From an uncultured Clostridium sp. (GTDB lineage: Bacteria; Bacillota; Clostridia; TANB77; CAG-508): a stretch of 64,000 bases of DNA. The notes under the pieces are model-generated. The model saw nothing but the letters and a program-made list of their open reading frames with translations, ran no database searches and had not been told where the DNA came from. Below are positions 25,606 to 34,607 of the stretch, in pieces (position 1 is the first letter of the stretch; every line of letters starts with the position of its first letter). The position numbers were made by a program, and so were the translations under genes. The stretch is from contig CANSPP010000001.1 of assembly GCA_947648905.1 (NCBI GenBank), forward strand, positions 392,114 through 456,113, written 5' to 3'.

Positions 25606-27833
25606 TTAAAATGGCTTACCACCAAATGGATTTTTTGTTTGCGAATCTAGTGGACCTGTTATTCCATCTAATAATTTTCTTGATGTGTTGCTTTCTGTCG
25701 TAGATTTATTAGTATTTCTAAAACAGTCAATACCATCTTTTTGAGCTTCTACATATTCTGTGTGTGAAAGTACTTCTGTATAAAATGCCTTTTTTGGTTT
25801 TATGAAATAGTTTTTTTCATGGCACCAACCTACATATTTTCCATACATTACAGTTTTTGGAACTCTATCATCATTTAAAAACATTTGGTCAATAATCTCT
25901 GTACTTTCCAAAAAGGCTTCTGCAGAGTTATTTGCTTTCCTATATGTAGATACAATTGCATTACTTTCTTTAGTATTAGCAAGTTTACGAGTATCAGCAA
26001 TTTTAAGATATTCTCTTAAAGCTATATTAGCAAGATAGTCTAATGCTTCTTGTGTAAGAATTTTACTTTTATCAAATTTAATGGCTTCTTCATCTGTTAT
26101 TTTTTTATCAAAAGGTAAGATGAAGATTCTTCTATAATATCCATTATCTCCAACATCTAACTGTGGAAGATTGTTATTTCCGATATATAAATTTGCAAAA
26201 GGGCTTGATATTATATCTTTGTTTATATTTTTCTTCAACACTTAGCTCATCTCCGCGTAATAATTTTTTTGAAGACTTCAATATTTGAGATTATATCTTT
26301 CTCGACTTCGGTTTCTGTGTTTAATAGCTTGTCTGTTAGCTCAGAGGCTGTAAATCTACCACTCAACTGTTTCATAGTAACATGACAAACATTTTCTTTT
26401 CCAACTAGTGTGTTTATAAGTTCTATTGTTGTACTTTTTCCATTCTTAGCAGACGGACCGATAGAAGAAAAAGGCTAGTTCCAATTTAGTACTAGAAGTC
26501 ATGCAATATCCTATAATCTGCAAAAGGCAACGTTTACGTTCAAGATTATTACAAGTAATATCATTTAAAAAATTTTCAATGTCCTTATTTACTAAATATT
26601 CATGGTCATTAATATAATTGGCATTGATTTGACAAGTAGTAAAATACAATGGTGAATGGGGGATAAGCCTTTTATTTATTAAATCATAAAGACCATTTTT
26701 AAAATTAATAAATTGCTCATTTACTGTCATTTCTTGAACGATTTGATTAATTCTAATATAATCTAAAATTTCAGCTCTTAAGTGTTTCTTAGCATTTCTC
26801 TTTATGGATAAAATGGTTTGCTCTATTAATGTTTTGTTCTTATGATATACTCCATTTTCATACACATAAAAATTTTCTCTATAAAATTTTATATATATTT
26901 TTTTCATAACTTCTTCTGCTATTTTAACATGCTCTTCCATTTCTTCTTCTGGTTCTCCAGCAGGAGCTTCTTCATCAGCACCTGCAAAAGTTACTTCATC
27001 ATAAAATGCTTTATCTATTTTTTCAGCAGTGGCAAGTAGTTTGTCCCAGTTAAATAGTCCTTGTATATGTAGCTCTGATGGGTCTTTACATTGTGGGTGT
27101 ACTTTTTTAGATGAAATAGTATAAAGTTTCTCAAAGGGAAGTACTTTACAAGCATTCTTAACAAAGTTTTCTCCACCATTGTCAGGCTCTTTATGAATAT
27201 AAATTTTATTGAACCTTTCTAAATAAGTGGCAAATTCCTTTTTAAAGTTATTTGCTCCTGGTACACCAAGGCAAGGAATTCCGGTAGTTCCAAAGTGTCA
27301 TGGCATCAGATTCGCCTTCTACAATTACAATGAAATCGTTAGAAGGAATATCCGCTAATCCATTTAAACCATATAGACTAATTTTTGAACTTTTTTTCCA
27401 TGAGAACCTAGGTTTAGAATTATCTTTTGGGTCATGCCTTAATCTAGTTGCAACTAGATTTTTATTTTCATCATAATATGGAATATGTATACAATTATAA
27501 CCATTTGAAAGACCCCACAATTGTAAGATACCTAAGTCTAGTTTCTTTTCTTTTGAATAATCTTCTAATGTATAGGTACTATTAGAAAATTCGCCTTGAT
27601 GTACTAATTTGTAAGCTTGTTTTGTATCAATATTTTCCATTTTGGCATAGAATTGTGTAATATTTCCACTTTCTCCGGCAGGAGTGGCAGTGGTATAACC
27701 CTTTATCTAAATTAAAATTGAAACTTGGATTTTCTTCATGATGGAAGGGACAGCAAGAAATCAGCTCTCCTTTATCATTAATTGTATATTTACCTTCAAT
27801 ATAAGGTAGTACGAGATTTTCATATTTGTACAT
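25606..27833 (-). CDS. CHC2-TOPRIM primase and D5-type helicase, five +1 shifts at CGG
   Basis: 740 residues when joined. Start ATG at 27833 after AGGAGGAAA. Breaks: TGC-CGG 27677-27675 (zinc finger CHSCGESGNITQF), TAC-CGG 27283-27281 (TOPRIM: EGESDAMTLWNYGIPCLGVPG), TAT-CGG 26460-26458 (Walker A: GPSAKNGKST), ACG-CGG 26255-26253 (FKKIITGDELSVEEKYK), TAT-CGG 26182-26180 (KPFCKFIYGNNNLPQL). CHC2 zinc motif at about 28-52, TOPRIM about 165-200, D5 N-terminal and SF3 helicase from about 330. Each correction restores a conserved family motif, and 2228 minus 5 is an exact number of codons. It would prime and unwind DNA to replicate the element. Without shifting only 68 residues would be made. Confidence 0.93.
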
Positions 27834-27860
27834 TTGTATTTCCTCCTATTTTTTAATTTT

Positions 27861-27948
27861 AGGAAAACGGCTTGTAATCTATGATGTATTAGTGTATAAT
27901 CTTATTAGTTGAATATAAGAGAACCCACAATTCATGTGCCGTTTTCCT
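27861..27948. repeat. 11-bp inverted repeat upstream of the primase gene
   Basis: AGGAAAACGGC (27861-27871) and GCCGTTTTCCT (27938-27948) flank 66 bp between the primase start and the upstream gene's end. Possible operator or replication site; compare the arms at 30573-30627. Confidence 0.45.
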
Positions 27949-27953
27949 TTGAA

Positions 27954-27985
27954 GATTATTAGAAGTTATGAGCCTTCTAATAATC
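27954..27985 (-). terminator. 12-bp inverted repeat at the end of the 27977-28633 gene
   Basis: GATTATTAGAAG (27954-27965) and CTTCTAATAATC (27974-27985) enclose 8 bases and overlap the gene's stop. No clear T run follows, so termination or RNA protection is only probable. Confidence 0.5.
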
Positions 27986-28633
27986 TTTTTCTTCTTCTGC
28001 TTCTTGTTTTAATGCCAAATATTCTTTTAGTGAAATGTATTCTTTATGTTGTTGTTCTTCTTCAAGTTTCCACAATTTTTCTAATTCCATTTTAGCAATT
28101 AAAATTTTACCATTGTATAATGATATTGTTGATTTTGTATTTGAATCTATATAATCAATAATATCATTAATGTAAACAAGACATCTTGCCATTAGTAATT
28201 CTGGATATCTACCAGCAACTGCTTCATATAAAAATGTATTTACAATTTTATTTACTACATGAAACATATTTGATTTTTTCTTGTTTAATGGTATTTTTGC
28301 ATTTCTATAAAAAAATATGATTTGGTATAGTTCGTCTTGCCTATATTCTATTGCTGTTGCAAATAGTTTTGGTTTTGGTATAAATACTGGTTCTTCAACA
28401 AGTGTCTCAAAATCTTTAAAAGAAAAATTAGTTTCTTCTCTAAAGTAATTTTTCCAAGATTCAATAAGTTGTATTTGTTCATCATCGCTAAAAACTATTT
28501 CTTCTATTCCTTCCATTTTTAATTCGTGTTTTATTGAAGTTATTTTTTCTTTGATGAACTTTCTAAGTCTAACTGTTCCTGATTTATATTTAATTACGGG
28601 TTTTTCGGCAGTTATCTTTTTTCTTCTTTTCAT
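27977..28633 (-). CDS. Hypothetical protein of element A
   Basis: 218 residues. Basic N-terminus (MKRRKKITAEK), central helical part and a Glu-rich coiled C-terminus (KLWKLEEEQQHKEYISLKEY). No membrane segment, no motif I recognise. It is upstream of the primase in the same direction and may be its accessory or a regulator. No in-frame CGG. Confidence 0.65.
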   Translation of the reverse strand: MKRRKKITAEKPVIKYKSGTVRLRKFIKEKITSIKHELKMEGIEEIVFSDDEQIQLIESWKNYFREETNFSFKDFETLVEEPVFIPKPKLFATAIEYRQDELYQIIFFYRNAKIPLNKKKSNMFHVVNKIVNTFLYEAVAGRYPELLMARCLVYINDIIDYIDSNTKSTISLYNGKILIAKMELEKLWKLEEEQQHKEYISLKEYLALKQEAEEEKDY

Positions 28634-28897
28634 ATTTCTTTTTCTTCTTTCTATAATATTTCAAGATTTTTGGTTCTTGTGGACCGTAGGTTTTTATTTA
28701 GTGGGAACCTATAAACCCAATGTTCCAGTTTTAATTTCATATTTTGTTATTCCTTTCGTATGAATTTGCAAATATAGTTGCAAATAATAGTTTTCATAGT
28801 TATGTCCTTGTGGTATAATCTGATTATAAAATAAAAGAATAATCTGCCCACAAAAATTTTTATTAAAAGAAATTTTGGCAGAAAAAAGGAGACAATT

Positions 28898-29956
28898 ATG
28901 ATAGAGTTTAAAAGAGTTTCTTTTAGTGTACTGTTTTATGAAAAAAATGAAAAAATAGCATTATCTAGTAACCATGGCTCACATATAGACGGGATATTGT
29001 TTGATTATGAAAAATTAGGAACTGGCTTATGTAGTATAATTAATTCTAAAGAGCAAGTAGAACAATTGAAAATAGAGTTTCAAAAAAATATGAAAAAATA
29101 TATAAAATATGATTCTATTAAGAATAATGGAAAGATTAATCTTTTAAATATTCAAAACAATATAACTACTATTTTTAATGAATTATTAAAAATAAGTCCA
29201 TATTTTATTTTTTCTAAAAATTCGTTTGTTAAATATTTTGAAAATGTAACAGAAACAATAAAAAAAGAAAAGATAAATGATATTAATAAATTATATAAAG
29301 AAAATATAGATAAGATTTTAAATGCTATTATAAAACTTATAAACTTAGCAAATATATACAAAGATAATGAAGTAAATGCTTTTTTATTACCAGAAGCTAG
29401 AATAACATGCAATATAAAAAAAGAGAAAAGTTTTTCTATTAGATACATATATGTAGTATCTACATTAGAACAGTTTATAACAATTTCATATTATCAAACC
29501 AAATTAAATAAAAGATATTTAATGAAATGCAATTATCCCAATTGTAATATGTATTTTGTTGCAAGTAGAGGACAAGAAAGATTTTGTACTAATCCTTGTC
29601 CAGATAATCCTGATGAAACATGTAGAAGTATTCCTAAAAAACGTGAATATAATTCAGACGAAATTTACAAATGGGAATTTGAATTTGAAGATTTAAACTT
29701 ACTATATAAAAGACTAAATGAGCGTTTTAATGATAGAAGAAAAAGAAAAACAACTAATGAGAGTAACAAGAAAAAGCTACTAAATAATAAAAAGAAATTT
29801 ATGAGCTATGTTACCCAATTAAAATCATTAATAAAAGGAGCAACTAAGGACGAAAATAGAAATTATTATTTAAAAATATATGGAGAATTTCTAAATGATA
29901 CCGATAAAAAGCTTAAAAAATCGCTTGTAGCAACAATAACTAAACCTAAATACTAA
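28898..29956 (+). CDS. Zinc-finger protein of DUF6076-like type
   Basis: 352 residues. A mostly helical, Lys/Asn/Ile-rich N-terminal half, then a cysteine cluster near residue 210-250: CNYPNCNMYFVASRGQERFC, then CPDNPDETC. The pattern CxxxxCxxxF...C...TC matches proteins of phage-like elements that I know as DUF6076/CGNR-like; function unknown. A distant counterpart is at 43442-44476 in element B. Start ATG at 28898 follows AAAAAGGAG. It is divergent from the primase block. Confidence 0.7.
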   Translation: MIEFKRVSFSVLFYEKNEKIALSSNHGSHIDGILFDYEKLGTGLCSIINSKEQVEQLKIEFQKNMKKYIKYDSIKNNGKINLLNIQNNITTIFNELLKISPYFIFSKNSFVKYFENVTETIKKEKINDINKLYKENIDKILNAIIKLINLANIYKDNEVNAFLLPEARITCNIKKEKSFSIRYIYVVSTLEQFITISYYQTKLNKRYLMKCNYPNCNMYFVASRGQERFCTNPCPDNPDETCRSIPKKREYNSDEIYKWEFEFEDLNLLYKRLNERFNDRRKRKTTNESNKKKLLNNKKKFMSYVTQLKSLIKGATKDENRNYYLKIYGEFLNDTDKKLKKSLVATITKPKY

Positions 29957-30246
29957 TGAATGAAAATTTACTTTTTTATTTACAGTATTAAACATAATTT
30001 TTAAAATTATAATATTAAAAATAATATGGGTAAAATGTAAAAAAAGGATAAATTTTAACAACTTTCTATTTTATAAGTTATAACAAATATAACTATAATA
30101 AAATTAGGAGTTGTTATTTTTTCTCCACTTTTTACTTTAGGAATTATTAAGAATGATTTTTGATTTTAAGAGATTCTTTATTTGTAAAATATTATTAGGA
30201 TACTAAAATGTATACTACCTAAAATATGAAATAAAGGAGAAAAGCA

Positions 30247-30564
30247 ATGGATTTAGAAAGTACATTAATAGAATTATTAGAAGAAAAACAAGACGAGCTT
30301 GATGCAGTAGAAATAGACCCAAGCAGAATATCAAATATTAAAATCAATGATGAAGCTATAAATGGAAAAGAAGATTTAAAACAACAATTTAGATTCTTAA
30401 TTGATATTATAAATGATATTATAAAATATATAGATACAGTTCATATTGATAAGCTTTGTATGATTGAATATTGTTCTCAAATTCTTTTATTACGAGCCAG
30501 CTTACAAGATATAGAAATTATGTTAGAAGAAGAACCACCACTAAAATTGAACCCACAAGAGTAA
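30247..30564 (+). CDS. Small acidic hypothetical protein, element A
   Basis: 105 residues, acidic and helical (MDLESTLIELLEEKQDEL ... EIMLEEEPPLKLNPQE). No recognised domain. Start ATG after AAAGGAG. It opens a plus-strand run of small genes to 33.2 kb. The 290 bp before it (29957-30246) hold only AT-rich sequence and its promoter region. Confidence 0.6.
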   Translation: MDLESTLIELLEEKQDELDAVEIDPSRISNIKINDEAINGKEDLKQQFRFLIDIINDIIKYIDTVHIDKLCMIEYCSQILLLRASLQDIEIMLEEEPPLKLNPQE

Positions 30565-30572
30565 CAATATCG

Positions 30573-30627
30573 CCTTTACCAACCATTTAACTTCTGTTAT
30601 ACTTAATATAATAATAGTTGGTAAAGG
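30573..30627 (+). promoter_or_regulatory. 11-bp inverted repeat flanking a -10 and covering a ribosome site
   Basis: CCTTTACCAAC (30573-30583) and GTTGGTAAAGG (30617-30627). TATAAT at 30607-30612 lies between the arms, and AAAGGAGG (30623-30630), the ribosome site of the next gene, overlaps the right arm. Fits a repressor operator or an RNA switch. Confidence 0.55.
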
Positions 30628-30638
30628 AGGTGCAAGAT

Positions 30639-31049
30639 ATGTGCTTGAAAACCAGTCAAGAGCAGGAAATCATAAAACAAGCTCAAAGTATAATAGACCT
30701 ATTACAAAATGGCAGACAAAAGGAAAATCTATTAAAATATGAAGTTATTAGACAGCAAGGTAAATATAACATGGTAGATCCAAGAGCAAGACAATTAACA
30801 GGACTAGCAGAAGATGATTACTTTCAAATTATGAAAGATTATAAAAAGCTAATCTCTAAATATCCAGATATAAAGGCAAGAGCAACAAGAGAAATAGAAT
30901 ATATTAAATCAGCTGAAATCTCAAAAATAATAGTTATAAAAGGCTGTAACAATTGTATAGAAATTGTAAGTAATAAATTAGATGTTAAAGAAACAGACTT
31001 ATGTGAAGAATGTAGAAAAATAGTACAATTTTACTTATCTTCTCCATAA
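30639..31049 (+). CDS. Hypothetical protein with C-terminal zinc motif, element A
   Basis: 136 residues. The start is ATG at 30639, six bases after AAAGGAGG; an open TTG-led extension to 30618 would bury that site. Middle: helical, charged. C-terminus: CNNCIEIVSNKLDVKETDLC then EECRKIV, a probable CxxC...CxxC zinc site. Function unknown. No in-frame CGG. Confidence 0.65.
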   Translation: MCLKTSQEQEIIKQAQSIIDLLQNGRQKENLLKYEVIRQQGKYNMVDPRARQLTGLAEDDYFQIMKDYKKLISKYPDIKARATREIEYIKSAEISKIIVIKGCNNCIEIVSNKLDVKETDLCEECRKIVQFYLSSP

Positions 31050-31095
31050 ATCATATTAACATCTAATTTTTTATATGGAATGGAGAAAGTAAAAA

Positions 31096-31491
31096 ATGGA
31101 ATTTATAAGATATAATAATAACCCTAAAAATAAAAGAACAGGAGACTGTGTTGTAAGAGCAATAGCATTAGTAACAAATAGAAGCTGGGAAGCTATATAT
31201 AGTGAGTTAGCAGAGCAAGGAATAAAAGAAGGTCTAATGCCAAATAGTAGAGAAAATTGGAAAAAATACTTAAAAAAATTAGGATATGAAATGCAAAAGA
31301 TGCCTAAAAAAGAAAATGGAAAGAGATTCACAATAGAAGAATTTGCAAACCAATTAGCAAAGGAAGATAAAACATATATTATAAAAGTAGCAAAACATTT
31401 AACAGTAGTAAAAAATAAAAATTTATATGATACATGGAATTGTAGCACTAGATGTGTAGGCAACTACTGGATTATAGAAAGGGAACAATAA
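31096..31491 (+). CDS. Papain-like cysteine peptidase fold protein
   Basis: 131 residues. TGDCVVRAIALVTNRSW has the Cys-alpha-helix layout of papain-like folds, AKHLTVVKN the candidate His and YDTWN the Asp/Asn. Small proteins with this order are common in phages of Bacillota. Whether it cleaves peptides is not known. The next gene overlaps its stop (TAATG), so they are coupled. Confidence 0.65.
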   Translation: MEFIRYNNNPKNKRTGDCVVRAIALVTNRSWEAIYSELAEQGIKEGLMPNSRENWKKYLKKLGYEMQKMPKKENGKRFTIEEFANQLAKEDKTYIIKVAKHLTVVKNKNLYDTWNCSTRCVGNYWIIEREQ

Positions 31492-31901
31492 TGATAATAA
31501 AATTTATAGTAAAAGATAGCAAATATACACAAATAATTGAAAGATATTTGGAAGATGGTGGACCTTTTGTACTAACATATCATAATAATAAAGCGGAGTA
31601 TGAACATTTTAATGGTATTGTAAAGAAATTAAAGAATTCTAAATGTTATACAGAAGAATATTGTTCATATAAAGCAGTTCTTGAACCAATTATATATAAA
31701 AACTTCACAAATTATATTGAGATGTCTACTCAAAATAAAAAATGGAAAACACCAAGATTTGATGTAAATAAACTTGCCAAATACAAGGATAATATTTTAA
31801 AAGAAGTAAAAATACAAGTGAAAGATATAATAATACCAAAGCCAAAAGGTAATACAGAAGTTTATTATATAGATTTTATAAGACAGACTATTACAATTTA
31901 A
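31491..31901 (+). CDS. Hypothetical protein, element A
   Basis: 136 residues from ATG 31491, which overlaps the upstream stop codon by one base; a longer frame to 31452 would overlap the neighbour by 40 bp and is less likely. Mixed alpha/beta composition (MIIKFIVKDSKYTQIIERY). No recognised domain. Confidence 0.6.
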   Translation: MIIKFIVKDSKYTQIIERYLEDGGPFVLTYHNNKAEYEHFNGIVKKLKNSKCYTEEYCSYKAVLEPIIYKNFTNYIEMSTQNKKWKTPRFDVNKLAKYKDNILKEVKIQVKDIIIPKPKGNTEVYYIDFIRQTITI

Positions 31902-31920
31902 AAAAAGGAAGATGTAGAAA

Positions 31921-32160
31921 ATGGATAGAGAAATAATTAAAGAAATAATGAATCAACTAGAAAATCTTTCAAACAAATATAATGATGATAATATTAGACT
32001 AGCATTTTACATATTACACAGATATGGAATATTTGAATTTAACAATTATATTACTAGCGAAGAATTAACTAAAATTAATGAAGAACTAAAAAAGAAAGAT
32101 ACAATGTTTGATGAAGATTTTAATTATCAAGTAGACATGATTTTAAATGAAAATAGATAA
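31921..32160 (+). CDS. Small acidic hypothetical protein, element A
   Basis: 79 residues, helical, acidic (MDREIIKEIMNQLENLSNK). Start after GGAAGATG. No recognised motif; part of the plus-strand run of small genes. Confidence 0.55.
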   Translation: MDREIIKEIMNQLENLSNKYNDDNIRLAFYILHRYGIFEFNNYITSEELTKINEELKKKDTMFDEDFNYQVDMILNENR

Positions 32161-32176
32161 AGGAGTAACAAAAATA

Positions 32177-32425
32177 ATGAATCTAGAAATTAAAGATAAT
32201 ATACATGAAATATTTATAAAGCTACAATTGCTAGCAATATCATCAAAAGACATCTATAACCAGCTACCCCCCAATTTTAAAAATAAAATTATAACCAATT
32301 ATCCTAATAAAAATCTTCTAATTAAATTAGATGAACTAGAAACAGATATTAAGTATTGGTTAGATAATTATGAGCATGTATGTAAAGAACTAAATATTAA
32401 AGTAAATAGGAGCAAAGAAAAATGA
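32177..32425 (+). CDS. Small hypothetical protein, element A
   Basis: 82 residues from ATG 32177, preceded by AAAGGAG; the longer frame from 32147 overlaps the previous gene. Amphipathic helices, no motif. Its TGA stop overlaps the next ATG (ATGA), so translation is coupled. Confidence 0.55.
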   Translation: MNLEIKDNIHEIFIKLQLLAISSKDIYNQLPPNFKNKIITNYPNKNLLIKLDELETDIKYWLDNYEHVCKELNIKVNRSKEK

Positions 32426-32784
32426 AAAAAGAAGAATTAAAAAAACAAAACTATAAGGAGTACCTAGAACAATTTAAAAAAGAATTTGAAGTACATAGAG
32501 AACTTAGAATAAAAGAAACCCCCATACTATTGAATATATTTAATGAGTTTATAGAAAATCTATACTCTCCTACTCTAACATGTCAGAAAGCTACTGAGAT
32601 GAAATGTAAAATAAATGAAGAAATGAGAGTTACATTAACAGAAGAACAAAAAGAGCTTCTGGAACAATGGCAATATTATGAAGATAGAATTTTAGATGAT
32701 ATGGTTGAGCAAGCTTTTGTATATGGGTATGCTATGGCAGTTGCAACACAAGAAGAAACTACAAAAAAGCTATCTAATAAATAG
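32422..32784 (+). CDS. DUF6809-like small protein
   Basis: 120 residues. LTEEQKELLEQWQYYEDRILDD followed by EQAFVYGYAMAV resembles the conserved end of DUF6809 proteins found in prophages. The same pattern is at 33684-33965 (LTDEQKNILSKINLYKDEQ). Role unknown. Confidence 0.6.
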   Translation: MKKEELKKQNYKEYLEQFKKEFEVHRELRIKETPILLNIFNEFIENLYSPTLTCQKATEMKCKINEEMRVTLTEEQKELLEQWQYYEDRILDDMVEQAFVYGYAMAVATQEETTKKLSNK

Positions 32785-32919
32785 GTGTTAAAATCAGTTT
32801 TAACAGAAGAAACATGTACATCACTGAAATTATACAAAGATGATATAAAATCAGTAAATATCACGAATATATCAGCAATTTGCTATGAACAAAAAAGTAT
32901 TAATATAAAGTTATATTAA
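32785..32919 (+). CDS. Possible 44-residue protein coupled to the previous gene
   Basis: GTG at 32785 follows directly on the upstream TAG. The 44 residues (LTEETCTSLKLYKDDIKSV in the middle) have protein-like composition, but no good ribosome site is seen. It may be real by coupling or a gene remnant. Confidence 0.35.
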   Translation: MLKSVLTEETCTSLKLYKDDIKSVNITNISAICYEQKSINIKLY

Positions 32920-32921
32920 AA

Positions 32922-32974
32922 ATTAGTGTAAAGAATGTAATTGGAAATACAAAAATTACATTTCTTACACTAAT
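32922..32974 (+). repeat. 21-bp imperfect hairpin
   Basis: Arms at 32922-32942 and 32954-32974 pair over 21 bp with two mismatches, 11-base loop, followed by TAATAAAAAAA. A terminator or RNA element between the small-gene run and the 33082 gene. Confidence 0.6.
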
Positions 32975-33081
32975 AAAAAAATATATAGTAAAACAAATAA
33001 ATCTATTGTATTTTATAGAGAAATCAACTATAATAGGAATATCCTTTTACAAAGGAAATCTTTGGAAAGGAGGAATCTTCG

Positions 33082-33213
33082 ATGAATAATGCAGACTTAG
33101 TATGGCATTTGGTAACGTTACTACTACAAAAAGAAAAAGACTTAAATCAAGTAGCTCTTGACCAATCCAAAAAAGACAGTAAATCAAATGACCAAAAACA
33201 AGATGAAGCTTAG
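33082..33213 (+). CDS. 43-residue hydrophilic small protein
   Basis: MNNADLVWHLVTLLLQKEKD then a Lys/Asp/Gln-rich tail. The strong AAAGGAGG ten bases before the ATG and the terminator right after the stop (33229) make a small independent transcript likely. Function unknown. Confidence 0.6.
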   Translation: MNNADLVWHLVTLLLQKEKDLNQVALDQSKKDSKSNDQKQDEA

Positions 33214-33228
33214 CTAGCTGAAAATTAT

Positions 33229-33266
33229 GATAATGTAGCACTACCACTTTGCTACATTATCTTTTT
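33229..33266 (+). terminator. Terminator after the 43-residue gene
   Basis: GATAATGTAGCA (33229-33240) and TGCTACATTATC (33250-33261): perfect 12-bp stem followed by TTTTT. Confidence 0.85.
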
Positions 33267-33281
33267 ATATAATGAAAAAAA

Positions 33282-33303
33282 CTAAATGCTACCACACATT
33301 TAG
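33282..33303 (-). terminator. Minus-strand terminator
   Basis: CTAAATG (33282-33288) and CATTTAG (33297-33303); on the minus strand the stem is followed by a T run. The rest of 33262-33683 is AT-rich with no supported gene. Confidence 0.55.
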
Positions 33304-33683
33304 CTCTTTTCGAATCTTCGATAAATATTTTTGTTACTTAATTAAGTTAAATATAGTATACTACAATATTTATTATATGTCAAATAATTTTCAAAAATTC
33401 CAAAATCAAAAATAATTTCCAAAGAAATTATATAATTCAGTATTCAAAAGGAATCTCTGTTATATGTACAAAGAGAATATTACAATTACGATTCCAAAAG
33501 TATAATAACAAAAAGATGTCATAGGAAAAAGTGGAGAAATTTTGCTAACTCTTATATTATATACATTTTTATATTATATATAATTAATTTTTTCTTAAGG
33601 TGTGAAAATTCTTCCACTTTTTCCACTTGTAATATTATTTTGTGAATAAATATAAAAGATTCATAGATGTAGATACTTTTTTG

Positions 33684-33965
33684 TTAATTTTCTTTGAGAG
33701 TTGAACCAGTAAGACTTTCAATAAGAAGTTTATTAGATAAAGAATACGCATATTTAAAAATATGTTGGTTCATATATTCTGTTTGTTCATCTTTATATAG
33801 GTTTATTTTTGATAAGATATTTTTTTGTTCATCGGTCAAGGTTTCATTTAGTAACTTTTCTTGTTCCCCTATCTTTTTTAAAATTTCATAATAACTAGAA
33901 TCCATTTTATAGATGTCGTTTTTGTATAAATTAAATAATTGTAGAATTGTTTTACTTTCTTCCAT
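33684..33965 (-). CDS. DUF6809-like small protein
   Basis: 93 residues, helical; LTDEQKNILSKINLYKDEQT and FKYAYSLSNKLLIESL are the conserved parts shared with the 32422-32784 protein. Start ATG at 33965 with AAGGAG upstream. It lies downstream of the XRE repressor gene in the same direction. Confidence 0.6.
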   Translation of the reverse strand: MEESKTILQLFNLYKNDIYKMDSSYYEILKKIGEQEKLLNETLTDEQKNILSKINLYKDEQTEYMNQHIFKYAYSLSNKLLIESLTGSTLKEN

Positions 33966-34030
33966 TTTTTACAGCTCCTTTTTTGTTATTGTATAACATT
34001 TTGTATGATAGGTAAAGGAGCAGGAAAATA

Positions 34031-34372
34031 TTATTGATTAGAAAGATGGTTTAAATAGCTTTGCAAATGTTTTTGATTTTCAGTAGATAAAGATTTGTAT
34101 TGTTCAACAATATTAGCAATTTCTAATTCTTTTGTATTTAAGGTATCTATTTTGTTAGGTGTATTTGTTCTTTGTAATAAATAATCAGTAGAGCAATTAA
34201 AATAATCAGCAAGTTTAATAAGATTTTCTACTGTTGGTTTTGTTTTTCCTAACTCATATTGTGAGATTAATTCTTGTGATACTTCAATGTCAACAGATAA
34301 CTTTATTTGTGTTATATTTTTCTTTTCTCTTATGTTTTTTAAATTCTCCATTTTAAAATTCTTTGAATTCAT
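34031..34372 (-). CDS. XRE-family (cI-like) repressor
   Basis: 113 residues. Helix-turn-helix at about 8-62: LKNIREKKNITQIKLSVDIEV then SQELISQYELGKTKPTVENL, YFNCSTDYLLQ. This is the standard XRE/HTH_3 domain; no peptidase domain is fused. It probably keeps the element quiescent by binding in 34373-34607, the divergent region to the plus-strand genes. Confidence 0.88.
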   Translation of the reverse strand: MNSKNFKMENLKNIREKKNITQIKLSVDIEVSQELISQYELGKTKPTVENLIKLADYFNCSTDYLLQRTNTPNKIDTLNTKELEIANIVEQYKSLSTENQKHLQSYLNHLSNQ

Positions 34373-34607
34373 AGTGAACCTCCTTAAATTGCTTTAATTA
34401 TAACAATTACAAGGCTAGCTACTAGAAGTTACACTTATTGTTAGAAAAATAAATATAAAACATACTTGTAATAAATAGAAGTTTGTATTATAATGATGTT
34501 GAAATATCATTAATATAAAAAGCTATTTTGTTATATGTGGGGGTGGTAACGAAATGTAGAATAAATTTAGAAATATATAAATAAAAAATACAAAAAGGAG
34601 AAGAGAA

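Noticed and set aside
26160..26262. A one-base A deletion in the primase frame near 26237 instead of CGG shifts
   Set aside because: The intervening frame between CGG 26255 and CGG 26182 encodes VEEKYKQRYNIKPFCKFIY, which fits D5-type helicases better than the alternative frame.
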